Part shown: piece by piece, positions 13,714 to 22,059 of the stretch
Numbering within the stretch: the first letter of the stretch is position 1
How the letters are laid out: every line of letters begins with the position of its first letter
DNA from: OFTM10 sp964196195
GTDB taxonomy: Bacteria; Actinomycetota; Acidimicrobiia; Acidimicrobiales; Aldehydirespiratoraceae
DNA length: 23,605 nucleotides
Assembly (NCBI GenBank): GCA_964196195.1
Contig: CAXMSE010000065.1
Span: 1 to 23,605 of the forward strand
Direction of reading: 5' to 3'
Translations under genes and position numbers: made by a program
Notes under the pieces: generated by a model
The model's database searches: none
Seen by the model: only the letters and a program-made list of their open reading frames with translations
Told to the model about the DNA's origin: nothing

Positions 13714-16700
13714 GTGACCGACAGTTACCGTCTTGCCGACCGCTACACCGCTGATAGCGGGACGGTGTTCATGACTGGAATCCAAGCTCTAGCGCGGCTT
13801 CCCATCGAGCAACTTCGAGTCGACCGAGCCAACGGCCTCAACACAGCCGCGTTCGCGGCCGGTTACCCCGGCTCGCCGCTGGGCGGGCTCGATGGCGCGT
13901 TCGCGGCCGCTGCACGCGAGGTGCCCGACCTGCCGATCCATCATCAGCTCGCGGTCAACGAAGAGTACGCAGCCACTTCGGTGATGGGAAGCCAGATGGC
14001 AGCTTCTCGGCCGGACGCAATCTACGACGGCGTCGTCGGCCTTTGGTACGGCAAGGCTCCGGGTATCGACCGGGCCAGCGACGCCATACGCCATGCGGTG
14101 TTTGCCGGTACCGCTCGCAATGGTGGAGCCGTCGCGATCGTCGGCGATGATCCCAACGCCAAGTCTTCGTCGGTCCCCTCGTCATCGGCCGGATCGCTCT
14201 CCGATATGCACATTCCGGTGCTCTACCCCGGCACGCCCACAGAGGCGCTCGATCTCGGGCGCCACGCGATTGCGCTCAGCCGGGCGACCGGCTTGTGGGC
14301 CGGGCTGAAGATCGTGGCCGATGTTGCGGACGGGTCGAGCAATGTCGATCTCGACCCTCTCCGCGTCAGCCCGGTGATCCCCCTGGTCGACGGCAAGCCC
14401 TATGAACACCGGCCCGACGGTCGCCTCGTGCCGCCCCATGTCGTCGACCTCGAGCGTGAGATCTATGAGGTCCGCTATGGCCTCGCTCTGGAATACGCAG
14501 CGCTCAACGGGCTCAACCACGTCACCATCGATCCTCATGATGCATGGATCGGGATCGTGTCGTCGGGTATCACCTACGGAGAGGTCCGCGAAGCGCTGCA
14601 TCGGCTCGGACTCGAAACCGAAAGCGACATAGCCGCGGCGGGGATCCGGATGCTGAAGCTCCAAATGCCGCTCCCGTTCAACGCCTCCACCATCCGCTCC
14701 TTTGCCCGTGGCCTCGACGAGATCCTCATCCTCGAAGAGAAGCACCCCAACATCGAAACTCTCGTAAAGGACGCCCTGTACAACGAAACCCATCGACCCC
14801 TGGTGGTTGGAAAGGCCGACGAGAAGGGACGCCGACTCACCACCGGCTACGGCTCGCTCACCGCCGACCAACTGATCGGCGCTATCCATTCCCGCCTCAC
14901 CAGCAGGCTCGGTGACCGCATCAAGCCCCTGGAACGCGAACGTAGGCCGATCCCCTTGTCGGTCAACCGCACCCCTTTCTTTTGTTCGGGATGCCCTCAC
15001 AACCGCTCCACCGTGGTGGAGGAGGGGACCCTGGTCGGCGCCGGGATCGGTTGCCACACGATGGTGCTTGTGATCGACGACGAGCGCTACGGAGACATCG
15101 TCGGCATCACCTGTATGGGCAACGAGGGCCTCCAATGGGTCGGCATGTCACCCTTCGTCGAGACCGACCATTTCGTGCAAAACCTCGGCGACGGCACCTA
15201 TTTCCACTCGGGTCAACTCGCCATCACTGCTGCTATCTCGGCCAAGGTCAACATCACCTACAAGTTGTTGTGGAACGGCGCGGTCGCGATGACCGGCGGC
15301 CAAGACCCGAGTGGGCGAATCCCTCTGGCCGACGTTGCCGGCAATCTGTTGCGCCAGGGCGTGGCCAAAATCATCATCACCAGCGACGACCCCGACCGGA
15401 CGCTCACCGACGCCATCCCTCATGGCGTCGACGTCTGGCGACGCGATCGGCTCCAGGAGGCTCAACGCACCCTCGCGGAGGTTTCCGGCGTCACGGTGTT
15501 GATCCACGATCAAGCCTGCGCCGCCGAGGCACGGCGAGATCGTAAGAGGGGCCGCGTCGTCACCCCTCCCACCAGGGTGATGATCAACGAGAGAGTGTGT
15601 GAGGGCTGCGGCGACTGTGCTCGCGTGTCCAACTGCCTTTCTGTCCACCCGATTGAAACGAGTTTCGGACGCAAGACCACGATCGATCAGGACAGCTGCA
15701 ATCTCGACCTGTCGTGTGCCGATGGAGACTGCCCCGCTTTCGTTGCCATCACCAAGCAACCCGAGCGTTGGTGGCGCCGGTCTTCTCCGGCCAAACCAGT
15801 CACGGTTTCTTTTCCGAGCCCGCCTGTCGACATCGCCGATCCTCCCCCGGCTCTCGACCACGACGTCAGCGTTCACATCACCGGAGTCGGCGGCACCGGT
15901 GTAGTCACCGTGAGCCAGATCATGGGCACAGCTGCGATGCTCGAGGGCGCCGAGGTGTCTGGCCTCGACCAGATCGGCCTGTCACAGAAGGCCGGCCCGG
16001 TTGTCAGCGACGTGCGCATCACCCACGATCTCCCATCGGATTCGAGCCGGGTGGGCGCCGGCCAGGCCGATCTGCTGCTGGCTTTCGACCTCATGGTGGC
16101 ATCGTCGTGGGCAGGACTTGCGGCGGCCAACCCCCAGCGCACTTCAGTGGTGGGCTCGATCGATCTGACCCCACCGGGCAGGAAGGTTGCTCATCCCGAG
16201 CTCGAGATGCCGACCGCCGAGGAGCTGCTGGCTCGAATCGACACCGCCACCATCCCCGAACGTCGGTACTGGGCCGATGCCACCGCTCTGGCGTCGGCGC
16301 TGGTGGGCGACACCGTCGCCGCCAACATCTTCGTGGTGGGGATGGCCGTGCAGTCGGGGCTTCTTCCTCTGCGTCCGAGCAGCATTGAAGAGGCTCTGGC
16401 ACTGAACGGGGTGGCAGTAGAGCGAAACCACTCAGCTTTTCGTTGGGGCCGCCAATGGATAGTCGACCCGGCTGGGGTGGAGGCCGCCGCCGCGGCTCAG
16501 CACCCGGCTCAGGCCGCGCCACCGACGGTCAGCAGAGCCTTGCGAACCTCGATCGATGAGCTCGCTTCGCCAGGCTCTGATCTCGACGGCACGCTCACCC
16601 TGCTCTCAGCAGAGCTCACAGCCTTTCAGAACGGAGCCCTCGCTCATCGTTTCCTTGGCGATCTCCAGCCTGTGCGAGCAGCGGAACTGGAGGCCGATCC

Positions 16701-17193
16701 TTCCAGCGACGCCCTCACCGACGCCGCGGCCCGTGGCCTCCACAAACTGCTCGCCTACAAAGACGAGTACGAGGTCGCCCGACTCCTGCTCGAGCCCAGC
16801 GCTCAGGCGGCCATCTCCACCATGACCACCCGAGGCGACCGCGTGGCCTGGAAGCTGCATCCCCCCTCGCTGAGGGCGTTGGGCAGGAATCAGAAGGTCC
16901 ACGTGTCTACGCGTTGGGGCCGGCCCGCTATGCGTCTACTCGTCGCCGGGCGCCGCTTGCGGGGCAAGCCCATCGATCCCTTCGGTCGGGCGTCGGTTCG
17001 GCGTGTCGAGCGGCGCCTCGCCGGCGAATACCTCGAAGCACTGGCGGGTGCGATCGTCGACCTCGACGAGGCAGGACTCGAGCACGCCATCGCCATCGCC
17101 GAAACCCCCGACCTCGTCCGTGGCTATGAGGACATCAAGCTCGCCAATGTCGTCATCTTCCGCGACCGACTGGCTGAGCTCACGTCCAACTGA
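13714..17193 (+). CDS. Fused indolepyruvate:ferredoxin oxidoreductase (IorA-IorB type)
   Basis: This large 2-oxoacid:ferredoxin oxidoreductase (1159 residues) oxidatively decarboxylates an aryl or other 2-oxoacid to the acyl-CoA. Domains in order: a pyrimidine-binding domain with GYPGSPLGGLD near residue 50; a TPP domain with FFCSGCPHNRST (C424, C427) and GDGTYFHSGQLA (about 490); a 4Fe-4S segment CEGCGDCARVSNC (C629, C632, C635, C641) followed by CNLDLSCADGDC; a gamma-type domain starting ITGVGGTGVVT at about 720; and a long C-terminal domain of the kind found in fused IORs (to 1159). The start is GTG with GGAG five bases upstream. The CitE-like gene follows after 14 bases. The substrate (indolepyruvate or another 2-oxoacid) cannot be settled. 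Confidence 0.9.
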   Translation: MTDSYRLADRYTADSGTVFMTGIQALARLPIEQLRVDRANGLNTAAFAAGYPGSPLGGLDGAFAAAAREVPDLPIHHQLAVNEEYAATSVMGSQMAASRPDAIYDGVVGLWYGKAPGIDRASDAIRHAVFAGTARNGGAVAIVGDDPNAKSSSVPSSSAGSLSDMHIPVLYPGTPTEALDLGRHAIALSRATGLWAGLKIVADVADGSSNVDLDPLRVSPVIPLVDGKPYEHRPDGRLVPPHVVDLEREIYEVRYGLALEYAALNGLNHVTIDPHDAWIGIVSSGITYGEVREALHRLGLETESDIAAAGIRMLKLQMPLPFNASTIRSFARGLDEILILEEKHPNIETLVKDALYNETHRPLVVGKADEKGRRLTTGYGSLTADQLIGAIHSRLTSRLGDRIKPLERERRPIPLSVNRTPFFCSGCPHNRSTVVEEGTLVGAGIGCHTMVLVIDDERYGDIVGITCMGNEGLQWVGMSPFVETDHFVQNLGDGTYFHSGQLAITAAISAKVNITYKLLWNGAVAMTGGQDPSGRIPLADVAGNLLRQGVAKIIITSDDPDRTLTDAIPHGVDVWRRDRLQEAQRTLAEVSGVTVLIHDQACAAEARRDRKRGRVVTPPTRVMINERVCEGCGDCARVSNCLSVHPIETSFGRKTTIDQDSCNLDLSCADGDCPAFVAITKQPERWWRRSSPAKPVTVSFPSPPVDIADPPPALDHDVSVHITGVGGTGVVTVSQIMGTAAMLEGAEVSGLDQIGLSQKAGPVVSDVRITHDLPSDSSRVGAGQADLLLAFDLMVASSWAGLAAANPQRTSVVGSIDLTPPGRKVAHPELEMPTAEELLARIDTATIPERRYWADATALASALVGDTVAANIFVVGMAVQSGLLPLRPSSIEEALALNGVAVERNHSAFRWGRQWIVDPAGVEAAAAAQHPAQAAPPTVSRALRTSIDELASPGSDLDGTLTLLSAELTAFQNGALAHRFLGDLQPVRAAELEADPSSDALTDAAARGLHKLLAYKDEYEVARLLLEPSAQAAISTMTTRGDRVAWKLHPPSLRALGRNQKVHVSTRWGRPAMRLLVAGRRLRGKPIDPFGRASVRRVERRLAGEYLEALAGAIVDLDEAGLEHAIAIAETPDLVRGYEDIKLANVVIFRDRLAELTSN

Positions 17194-17207
17194 CCTATCG
17201 TCTGGCC

Positions 17208-18071
17208 GTGCCCGCCGCCAATCGCATCCGCTCTCTCCTCTTCGCTCCCGCCGTTCGGCCGGATCTCGTACGGAAGGGGCCGGCCACCGGTGCCGACGCG
17301 ATCGTCATCGATCTGGAGGACGCCACTCCACCCAACGCCAAGGATGCGGCTCGCTCCAGTCTTCGCGAACTTGTGAGCGAACTCGGTGCCACCACTTCGG
17401 TGTTCGCCCGCATCAACGACATCACCAGCCCCTGGTACGACGATGACCTCGCCTCCCTTCCCCGGGGTCTGGCGGGCATCGTGGTACCGAAAATCGAGAC
17501 GAGCGAGGGTCTCGATCACCTCCAACAAGACCTAGCCGCACTCAACATCGCGACGGGCACCATCATCGGTGGGCTGGAAACGGCACTGGGGGTGGCCGAC
17601 GCACGCGTCTTGCTCGATCATCCGGTGATCGATGTGGCCTACTTCGGTGCCGAGGATTTCATCGCCGACATGGGCGGCGTACGCACCGGCGACAACACCG
17701 AGGTGATCTACGCCCGGTCTCAGGTTGCTCTGGCGGGACGCCTTGCCGCCACCCCGACGATCGACCAGATCGTCGCCAACTTCCGCGATGATCATCGCTT
17801 TCGCCGCGAGGCTGTCGAGGCACGCTCGCTGGGCTACTCCGGCAAGCTCTGCATCCACCCCACTCAGGTCACCATCGCCAATGAGGCATTCACGCCGAGC
17901 GCCGACGAGGTCGACCGGGCCCGTCGTCTCCTCGCCGCCTACGCAGAGGCCACCGCGTCGGGAGTGGCATCGATCGCGTTCGAGGGCCAGATGGTGGACG
18001 AACCGGTGGCGGTCCAGGCTCGGCGTGTACTCGCCCTCGCCGATACCGATCGTGCCGACGAAGCCGACTGA
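17208..18071 (+). CDS. CitE-like lyase (HpcH/HpaI aldolase family)
   Basis: These enzymes split or join C-C bonds of CoA thioesters such as malyl-CoA, beta-methylmalyl-CoA or citramalyl-CoA, using a divalent metal. The 287-residue protein has RSLLFAPAVRPDLVRKG, the conserved IVIDLEDAT (D35, E37, D38), VVPKIET, GGLETALGVADA, AYFGAEDFIADMG and YSGKLCIHPTQV, typical of the CitE/malyl-CoA lyase group. The start is GTG 17208, 14 bases after the IOR gene, so the two are likely co-transcribed. No citrate lyase alpha, gamma or acyl carrier subunits are present, so true citrate lyase is unlikely. The substrate is unknown; a MaoC-like hydratase at 22978 could act with it but is 5 kb away. Confidence 0.85.
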   Translation: MPAANRIRSLLFAPAVRPDLVRKGPATGADAIVIDLEDATPPNAKDAARSSLRELVSELGATTSVFARINDITSPWYDDDLASLPRGLAGIVVPKIETSEGLDHLQQDLAALNIATGTIIGGLETALGVADARVLLDHPVIDVAYFGAEDFIADMGGVRTGDNTEVIYARSQVALAGRLAATPTIDQIVANFRDDHRFRREAVEARSLGYSGKLCIHPTQVTIANEAFTPSADEVDRARRLLAAYAEATASGVASIAFEGQMVDEPVAVQARRVLALADTDRADEAD

Positions 18072-18097
18072 CCGGTCGGTGCTGATCCGTCAGTCGG
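18064..18097. terminator. Bidirectional hairpin between the CitE-like gene and DUF3501 gene
   Basis: CCGACTGAC (18064-18072) pairs perfectly with GTCAGTCGG (18089-18097) across a 16-base loop. The left arm holds the CitE-like stop TGA and the right arm the DUF3501 stop (TCA here). The 9-bp GC-rich stem should end both transcripts. Confidence 0.55.
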
Positions 18098-18656
18098 GCG
18101 CCGCGAGGTCGAGGGCCAGGGCATCTCTCTGCTCGGTGGTGAGCTCGACCTCACCGGCCGCCGCGTCATCGAAGTCGCAGCCCACTGCCGCCGGCGGAGC
18201 GGGGGACGCAAAGCGGAGATACTGAACCGCAGATATCCGGTCGGTGCCTACCTGGGACGGATCGTAGCTTGCGTAGTGCTTGTCGCCTGCTTCGTCGCGC
18301 ACGTAGAGGGTGGCTTCAAGGCCGAGCCAACGGGTGAGCAAGGGCTTTCGATCCTTGGCGTCCTCGATCTCGATGAGGAGGGCGCAGCCGAGCTCGCCCT
18401 GATGACCGAGCATCGAGTTGTAGACGTCGATCTCATCGAGAATCGCCGACTCTCGGGCGATACGTTCGGCCCGCATGATCTCCTGCACCTGGTAGGTGAG
18501 AGTCGCCCGGTTTTCGAACAGGAACGTGAGATGGTCGCCGAGGTGGATGCGGCGGACTCGCTTCGCTTCGAGCACACGAGTGCGAAGAGCCTCGCGCTGA
18601 TCTTCGTAGGTCTGGTAGTCGACGATGTCGCCGCGTTGGATGAAGCGGCTCATCAT
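18090..18656 (-). CDS. DUF3501 family protein
   Basis: The 188-residue protein (MMSRFIQRGDIVDYQTYEDQ at the start) matches my memory of the DUF3501 family, whose members lie beside rubrerythrin and a GlpC/HdrD-like Fe-S protein. Visible features are IHLGDHLTFLFENRATLTYQ, VQEIMRAERI and GCALLIEIEDAKDRK; it is soluble, acidic and has no metal-binding cysteine cluster. No function is established. I chose ATG 18656, which overlaps the stop of the upstream Fe-S gene as ATGA. The frame is open much further upstream, but there it runs antisense-like through the Fe-S gene and does not look like protein. It is the last gene of the putative peroxide-defence operon. Confidence 0.75.
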   Translation of the reverse strand: MMSRFIQRGDIVDYQTYEDQREALRTRVLEAKRVRRIHLGDHLTFLFENRATLTYQVQEIMRAERIARESAILDEIDVYNSMLGHQGELGCALLIEIEDAKDRKPLLTRWLGLEATLYVRDEAGDKHYASYDPSQVGTDRISAVQYLRFASPAPPAAVGCDFDDAAAGEVELTTEQRDALALDLAAPD

Positions 18657-20020
18657 TCGTCGGTTTCGGCGGGAACGATGGGCTGAGGGAAGCCATCGGG
18701 ACGGTAGGCCCGGGCCAGGATCGACATGGGGTGCATGGGCCGACGGCCCGCGTGCTGGCCGAACTGGATCGCAGCCAGGGGGCAGTCGGTGGCCCACACT
18801 TCGGCCTCGGACTCCGCATTCATGCCGTCGAATGCCTTGCGCCCGACGCGCACCGACACTTCGAAACCCTCGCTTTTCATGGCGTAGGTGCCATCGTGGC
18901 CACAACACTCCATGGTGGTGGTGGGGGTGACTCCGGGGATCCGTCGGATAAGGTCTCGGCCCTTGAAGCCGACCGACTGGGCCCGGAGGTGGCACGGTGT
19001 GTGGTAGGCGACGGTGTCGCCGGGCGAGCTCTTGAAGTCCTGGTTGAAGCGGTCTTCGTTGCGGATCGACCACAGATACTCCGAAGGATCCCGTACTGCA
19101 TCGGCGAGCTTCTCGGCCCGCTCGCGATCGGCCTCGTCGACGAGGGCCGGGTACTCCTGGCGCAACATCATCGAGCAGGTCGGGTTGATGGCCAAGACCA
19201 CCTTGCCGGCGGCGACGTGGGGCTCGAGGGCATCGAGATTCCTTCTTGCCTTCTTGCGCACCGTGTCGATATCGCCGGACTCCCAGGCCGGCATGCCACA
19301 ACAGTTGAGCCCGGCCTGGCAGGTGACCTCTACCTGGCTGGCCTGCAGCACCTCGATGGTGTCCTTGCCGATCTCGGGCTCGTTGTGTTCGACGTAGCAG
19401 GTCTGGAAGAGGACAGCCTCGCCGACTGAGGGATCGACCATCAGGCCCTGCTTCTCGGCCCATTTCTCGAAGGTGGAGCGAGCGAAATTCGGGAGCTCCT
19501 TGTCGGGGTGGATACCGAGCACCTTTTCGAGGAACCGACGGTGGAGCTTCGACCGGGAGTTGAGCGCGTTTGCCGCTCCCAGGCTGGCGCGGGCCGCTTT
19601 GGCGGTGCGGTCGGGATCACCCAATACCTTGTCGCGAAACCCGACACCGTCTCGCCGGACTCTTTGGGCTTTGAAACGGTGGACCAACTTGGGGAAGTCG
19701 AGCTGGTATTCGTGGGAGTCGCGCACCGTGTATGGGCACTGCACCTCACAGAGCTTGCACTGGAAGCACTCGTCCATCACCTGCTCGGTTTCCTCTGTTG
19801 TCACCCCCCTGACGCTGCCGTCGTGGCGGTCGTCGATGAAGGAGAACAGAGACGGGAATGAGTCGCAGTATTTGAAGCACAGGCGACACCCGTGGCAGAT
19901 CTCGAAGGTGCGCTCGACCTCCCCGGCGAGCGCACCCTCATCCCAATAGACGGCTTCGGCCGGGTCGTAGCAAAGACCCGGAGTGGGGGAATAGGAAATC
20001 GAACCGGAGCCGTCAGTCAT
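18653..20020 (-). CDS. GlpC/HdrD-like Fe-S oxidoreductase
   Basis: This 455-residue protein has two ferredoxin-type 4Fe-4S sites and two CCG domains, as in GlpC and heterodisulfide reductase subunit D. The first cluster is C42, C45, C48 and C52 in ICHGCRLCFKYC; the second is C85, C88, C91 and C95 in CFQCKLCEVQCP. The CCG motifs are NCCGMP (C240, C241) with C208, and ECCGHDG (C372, C373) with C343. It probably passes electrons to or from the neighbouring rubrerythrin. I chose ATG 20020 (MTDGSGSISY), which lies 19 bases after the rubrerythrin stop; the open frame upstream is antisense-like. No membrane segment is seen. Confidence 0.85.
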   Translation of the reverse strand: MTDGSGSISYSPTPGLCYDPAEAVYWDEGALAGEVERTFEICHGCRLCFKYCDSFPSLFSFIDDRHDGSVRGVTTEETEQVMDECFQCKLCEVQCPYTVRDSHEYQLDFPKLVHRFKAQRVRRDGVGFRDKVLGDPDRTAKAARASLGAANALNSRSKLHRRFLEKVLGIHPDKELPNFARSTFEKWAEKQGLMVDPSVGEAVLFQTCYVEHNEPEIGKDTIEVLQASQVEVTCQAGLNCCGMPAWESGDIDTVRKKARRNLDALEPHVAAGKVVLAINPTCSMMLRQEYPALVDEADRERAEKLADAVRDPSEYLWSIRNEDRFNQDFKSSPGDTVAYHTPCHLRAQSVGFKGRDLIRRIPGVTPTTTMECCGHDGTYAMKSEGFEVSVRVGRKAFDGMNAESEAEVWATDCPLAAIQFGQHAGRRPMHPMSILARAYRPDGFPQPIVPAETDE

Positions 20021-20039
20021 GACTAGGTGTCTCTCTTGG

Positions 20040-20456
20040 TTAGCTGACCGAGTCGAGCATGTCCTGGAAGCGCCCGGCGTGGGACTTCTCGGCCTTGGCG
20101 AGGGTCTCGAACCAGTCGGCGATCTCGGCGAATCCCTCATCGCGAGCGGTGCGGGCCATACCGGGGTACATCTCGGTGTACTCGTGGGTCTCGCCGACCA
20201 CGGCCGACTTGAGGTTGGCTACGGTGTCGCCGATGGGCTCATCGGTGGCGGGATCGCCGACCGACTTGAGGTAGTCGAGGTGGCCGTGAGCGTGGCCAGT
20301 CTCGCCTTCGGCTGTCTCGCGGAAGTTGCCCGCAACTTCGGGGTAGCCCTCGACGTCGGCGACCTTCGCGAAGTAGAGGTAGCGCCTGTTGGCCTGGGAC
20401 TCGCCGGCGAAGGCGTCCTTGAGGTTCTGGTGGGTGCTGGTGCCCTTGAGGGTCAT
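20040..20456 (-). CDS. Rubrerythrin (short, without rubredoxin domain)
   Basis: Rubrerythrins reduce hydrogen peroxide at a di-iron centre. The 138-residue four-helix protein has the ligand motifs FAGESQANRRY (E19), EGETGHAH (E52, H55), GETHEY (E89) and AEKSH (E123, H126). The C-terminal rubredoxin domain of classical rubrerythrin is missing, so electrons must come from another protein; the Fe-S protein encoded next is the obvious candidate. GGAG lies about 12 bases before the ATG. It is the first gene of the minus-strand operon and is divergent from the PerR-like regulator across 140 bases, suggesting peroxide-dependent control. Confidence 0.92.
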   Translation of the reverse strand: MTLKGTSTHQNLKDAFAGESQANRRYLYFAKVADVEGYPEVAGNFRETAEGETGHAHGHLDYLKSVGDPATDEPIGDTVANLKSAVVGETHEYTEMYPGMARTARDEGFAEIADWFETLAKAEKSHAGRFQDMLDSVS

Positions 20457-20560
20457 GTTGCGGTGTGTCTCCTGTTGAGATGGGTTCGGAACGGAGCCGC
20501 TGTTGGCGTCCGGCCGTCACTCTATCCCGGCCTCCGGTCTAGACAAAGTCCAGATCGAGA

Positions 20561-20588
20561 TCGACAGCTAACCGATGCTTGTTATACT
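20561..20588 (+). promoter_or_regulatory. Promoter of the PerR-like gene, probably leaderless
   Basis: TCGACA (20561-20566) and TATACT (20583-20588) are 16 bases apart and resemble -35 and -10 boxes. Transcription would start at about 20595-20597, at the GTG start codon. The AT-rich block TTGTTATACTTA stands out in the GC-rich surroundings and may also be bound by the regulator itself. Confidence 0.5.
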
Positions 20589-20596
20589 TATCGACT

Positions 20597-21007
20597 GTGC
20601 CCATTCATCTTGTCGACCGTCTCCGCGAACGCGGCTATCGACTCACCGCCCAGCGACGCGTCGTTGCCGAGGTGCTCGACGGCGAAAACCTGCATCTCAC
20701 CGCCGATGAGGTGCACAAGCGGGCCGCTGAGCTCCTGCCCGAGATCAGCCGAGCCACCGTGTACAACACCGTGCAGCAGTTCGCGGAGCTCGGTGAGGTC
20801 CTCGAGCTCTCGCTCAACGGCAGGTCGAAGCACTACGACCCCAATGTCAACCCGGCTCACCACCATCTGATCTGCGACCGCTGCGGCCTGGTCTACGACG
20901 TCGCTCACAACACCCGTGCTCCCCAACTCGATGAGACGGAGCTTCACGACATGGTGGTCGAGCGCACCGAAATCGTCTACCACGCCACCTGCGCTGCCTG
21001 CCACTAG
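20597..21007 (+). CDS. Fur-family regulator, PerR-like
   Basis: Fur-family repressors bind metal and DNA. In the 136-residue protein the winged-helix part has SRATVYNTVQQFAELGEV. The structural zinc site is C93 and C96 (CDRCG) plus C132 and C135 (CAAC). The regulatory metal set H33, D81, H88, H90 and D101 lines up well with H37, D85, H91, H93 and D104 of Bacillus PerR, with one extra residue in the loop. D81 favours peroxide sensing over iron sensing. A TTG in frame at 20579 could extend it by six residues, but GTG 20597 fits the promoter. It is divergent from rubrerythrin, its likely target. Confidence 0.85.
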   Translation: MPIHLVDRLRERGYRLTAQRRVVAEVLDGENLHLTADEVHKRAAELLPEISRATVYNTVQQFAELGEVLELSLNGRSKHYDPNVNPAHHHLICDRCGLVYDVAHNTRAPQLDETELHDMVVERTEIVYHATCAACH

Positions 21008-21024
21008 GGCTACATCACTAGTGG
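21001..21024. terminator. Bidirectional hairpin between the PerR-like and desaturase genes
   Basis: CCACTAG (21001-21007) pairs perfectly with CTAGTGG (21018-21024) around a 10-base loop. The left arm ends in the regulator's stop TAG, and the right arm begins with the desaturase stop (CTA on this strand). Confidence 0.5.
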
Positions 21025-21938
21025 ATCGCCAGGCCTGCTTTCTGGCGCTCGGTCGGGTGAACAGGATGGTCGAAGGGGTGCACCATGAAGCGGCGAAACA
21101 CCTCCCGGTAGCCGGCGTACAGACCTGCGCCTTCGGCAGCTGCTGAGTCGGATCCCAGCTCTTCGGCCAGCCTCGGAAGCTGATACCAGGCGGCGCGAGG
21201 GCGGGCGTGGTGGGCGTGATGCAGGTTGTTGTTCAGGAACAGCAGGGAGAACCCCTTGCCGGCCCTGACTACCGCAGACCGGCTGGCATCACCGGGGACC
21301 CATCGGTGCTCGCAGTACGAGCGGACCAAGCTGAGCGACTGGGACAGGTAAGCGGCCCCGAGGATGTAGATCCATGCCGGCATGCCGGCCACGCCGACGA
21401 CGAACGCCATCACCGCGGTGACGCCTGCGAGGTGGACGAGCCACCACCGGACAACCGTGAGATCGCCCGCACGGGCCTCTCGGTACTGACCGCGGATCAC
21501 TCCGAGGGTGGCGACCACCGGACCAAGCGCCATCCGCCCGAGAATCGAGTGATGGAACACGATCAGCGCCCGCAGGGGTCTCGACCAGTCGGCCCATTGC
21601 TGGGCACCGACGTAGAAACTTTCCCTGTCGTCGAAAGGATCGGTGAGGATCTCGTCTCGATGATGAAGGAGATGATCTCGGCGATACAGCTGATAGGGCA
21701 GGCTGAGCGACAGCGGTGGCGATCCCAGCAGATCATCGGCGCGTCGCGACCCGAAGGGATGACCGTGAAGCACCTCGTGGCGGAGCGAGCCGTGCCATGC
21801 CACCACCACCGCCAGCGCGACGATGAGCACCGGAGCAGGCAGAGAGCGATGACCGAGGACGATGGCGAACCACAGTGCGTAAATCGTGATCGCCAGCAAG
21901 GCGGTGGGCCACTCGACTCTCTGCTTCACTTCTGGCAC
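21018..21938 (-). CDS. Membrane fatty-acid desaturase-like di-iron protein
   Basis: The protein belongs to the membrane di-iron oxygenase family (fatty-acid desaturases, hydroxylases, carotenoid ketolases). Three histidine boxes are visible: HEVLHGH (H54, H58, H60), HLLHH (H89, H92, H93) and NNNLHHAHH (H240, H241, H243, H244). Several hydrophobic segments lie between (about 13-48, 125-150, 165-205). The length is 306 residues from GTG 21938. GTG 21929 is better spaced from GGAAAG and may be the true start. It is convergent with the PerR-like gene and divergent from the XRE regulator. The substrate is not decided by the sequence; a fatty-acid desaturase is the simplest guess. Confidence 0.8.
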   Translation of the reverse strand: MPEVKQRVEWPTALLAITIYALWFAIVLGHRSLPAPVLIVALAVVVAWHGSLRHEVLHGHPFGSRRADDLLGSPPLSLSLPYQLYRRDHLLHHRDEILTDPFDDRESFYVGAQQWADWSRPLRALIVFHHSILGRMALGPVVATLGVIRGQYREARAGDLTVVRWWLVHLAGVTAVMAFVVGVAGMPAWIYILGAAYLSQSLSLVRSYCEHRWVPGDASRSAVVRAGKGFSLLFLNNNLHHAHHARPRAAWYQLPRLAEELGSDSAAAEGAGLYAGYREVFRRFMVHPFDHPVHPTERQKAGLAIH

Positions 21939-22059
21939 CTTTCCGACACGAATTGTCGTATCTCGTCAGGCGCCAGTGCACTCCATCCCGGCTCCGGCCG
22001 CCATGGGAGTTCGAGCACATCGCGCTGCATTTGCGCACTTCTCACCTAAGGCGTGGCGT

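Noticed and set aside
14182..15135. 317-codon minus-strand open frame opposite the IOR gene
   Set aside because: Antisense to conserved catalytic segments of the oxidoreductase.
17208..18071. Citrate lyase beta subunit as the function of the CitE-like gene
   Set aside because: No alpha or acyl-carrier subunit genes are nearby, so a stand-alone CoA-thioester lyase is more likely.
18657..19463. N-terminal extension of the DUF3501 frame
   Set aside because: The upstream part lies inside the Fe-S gene in another frame and is Arg/Gly/Pro rich without domain character; the ATGA overlap marks the real start.
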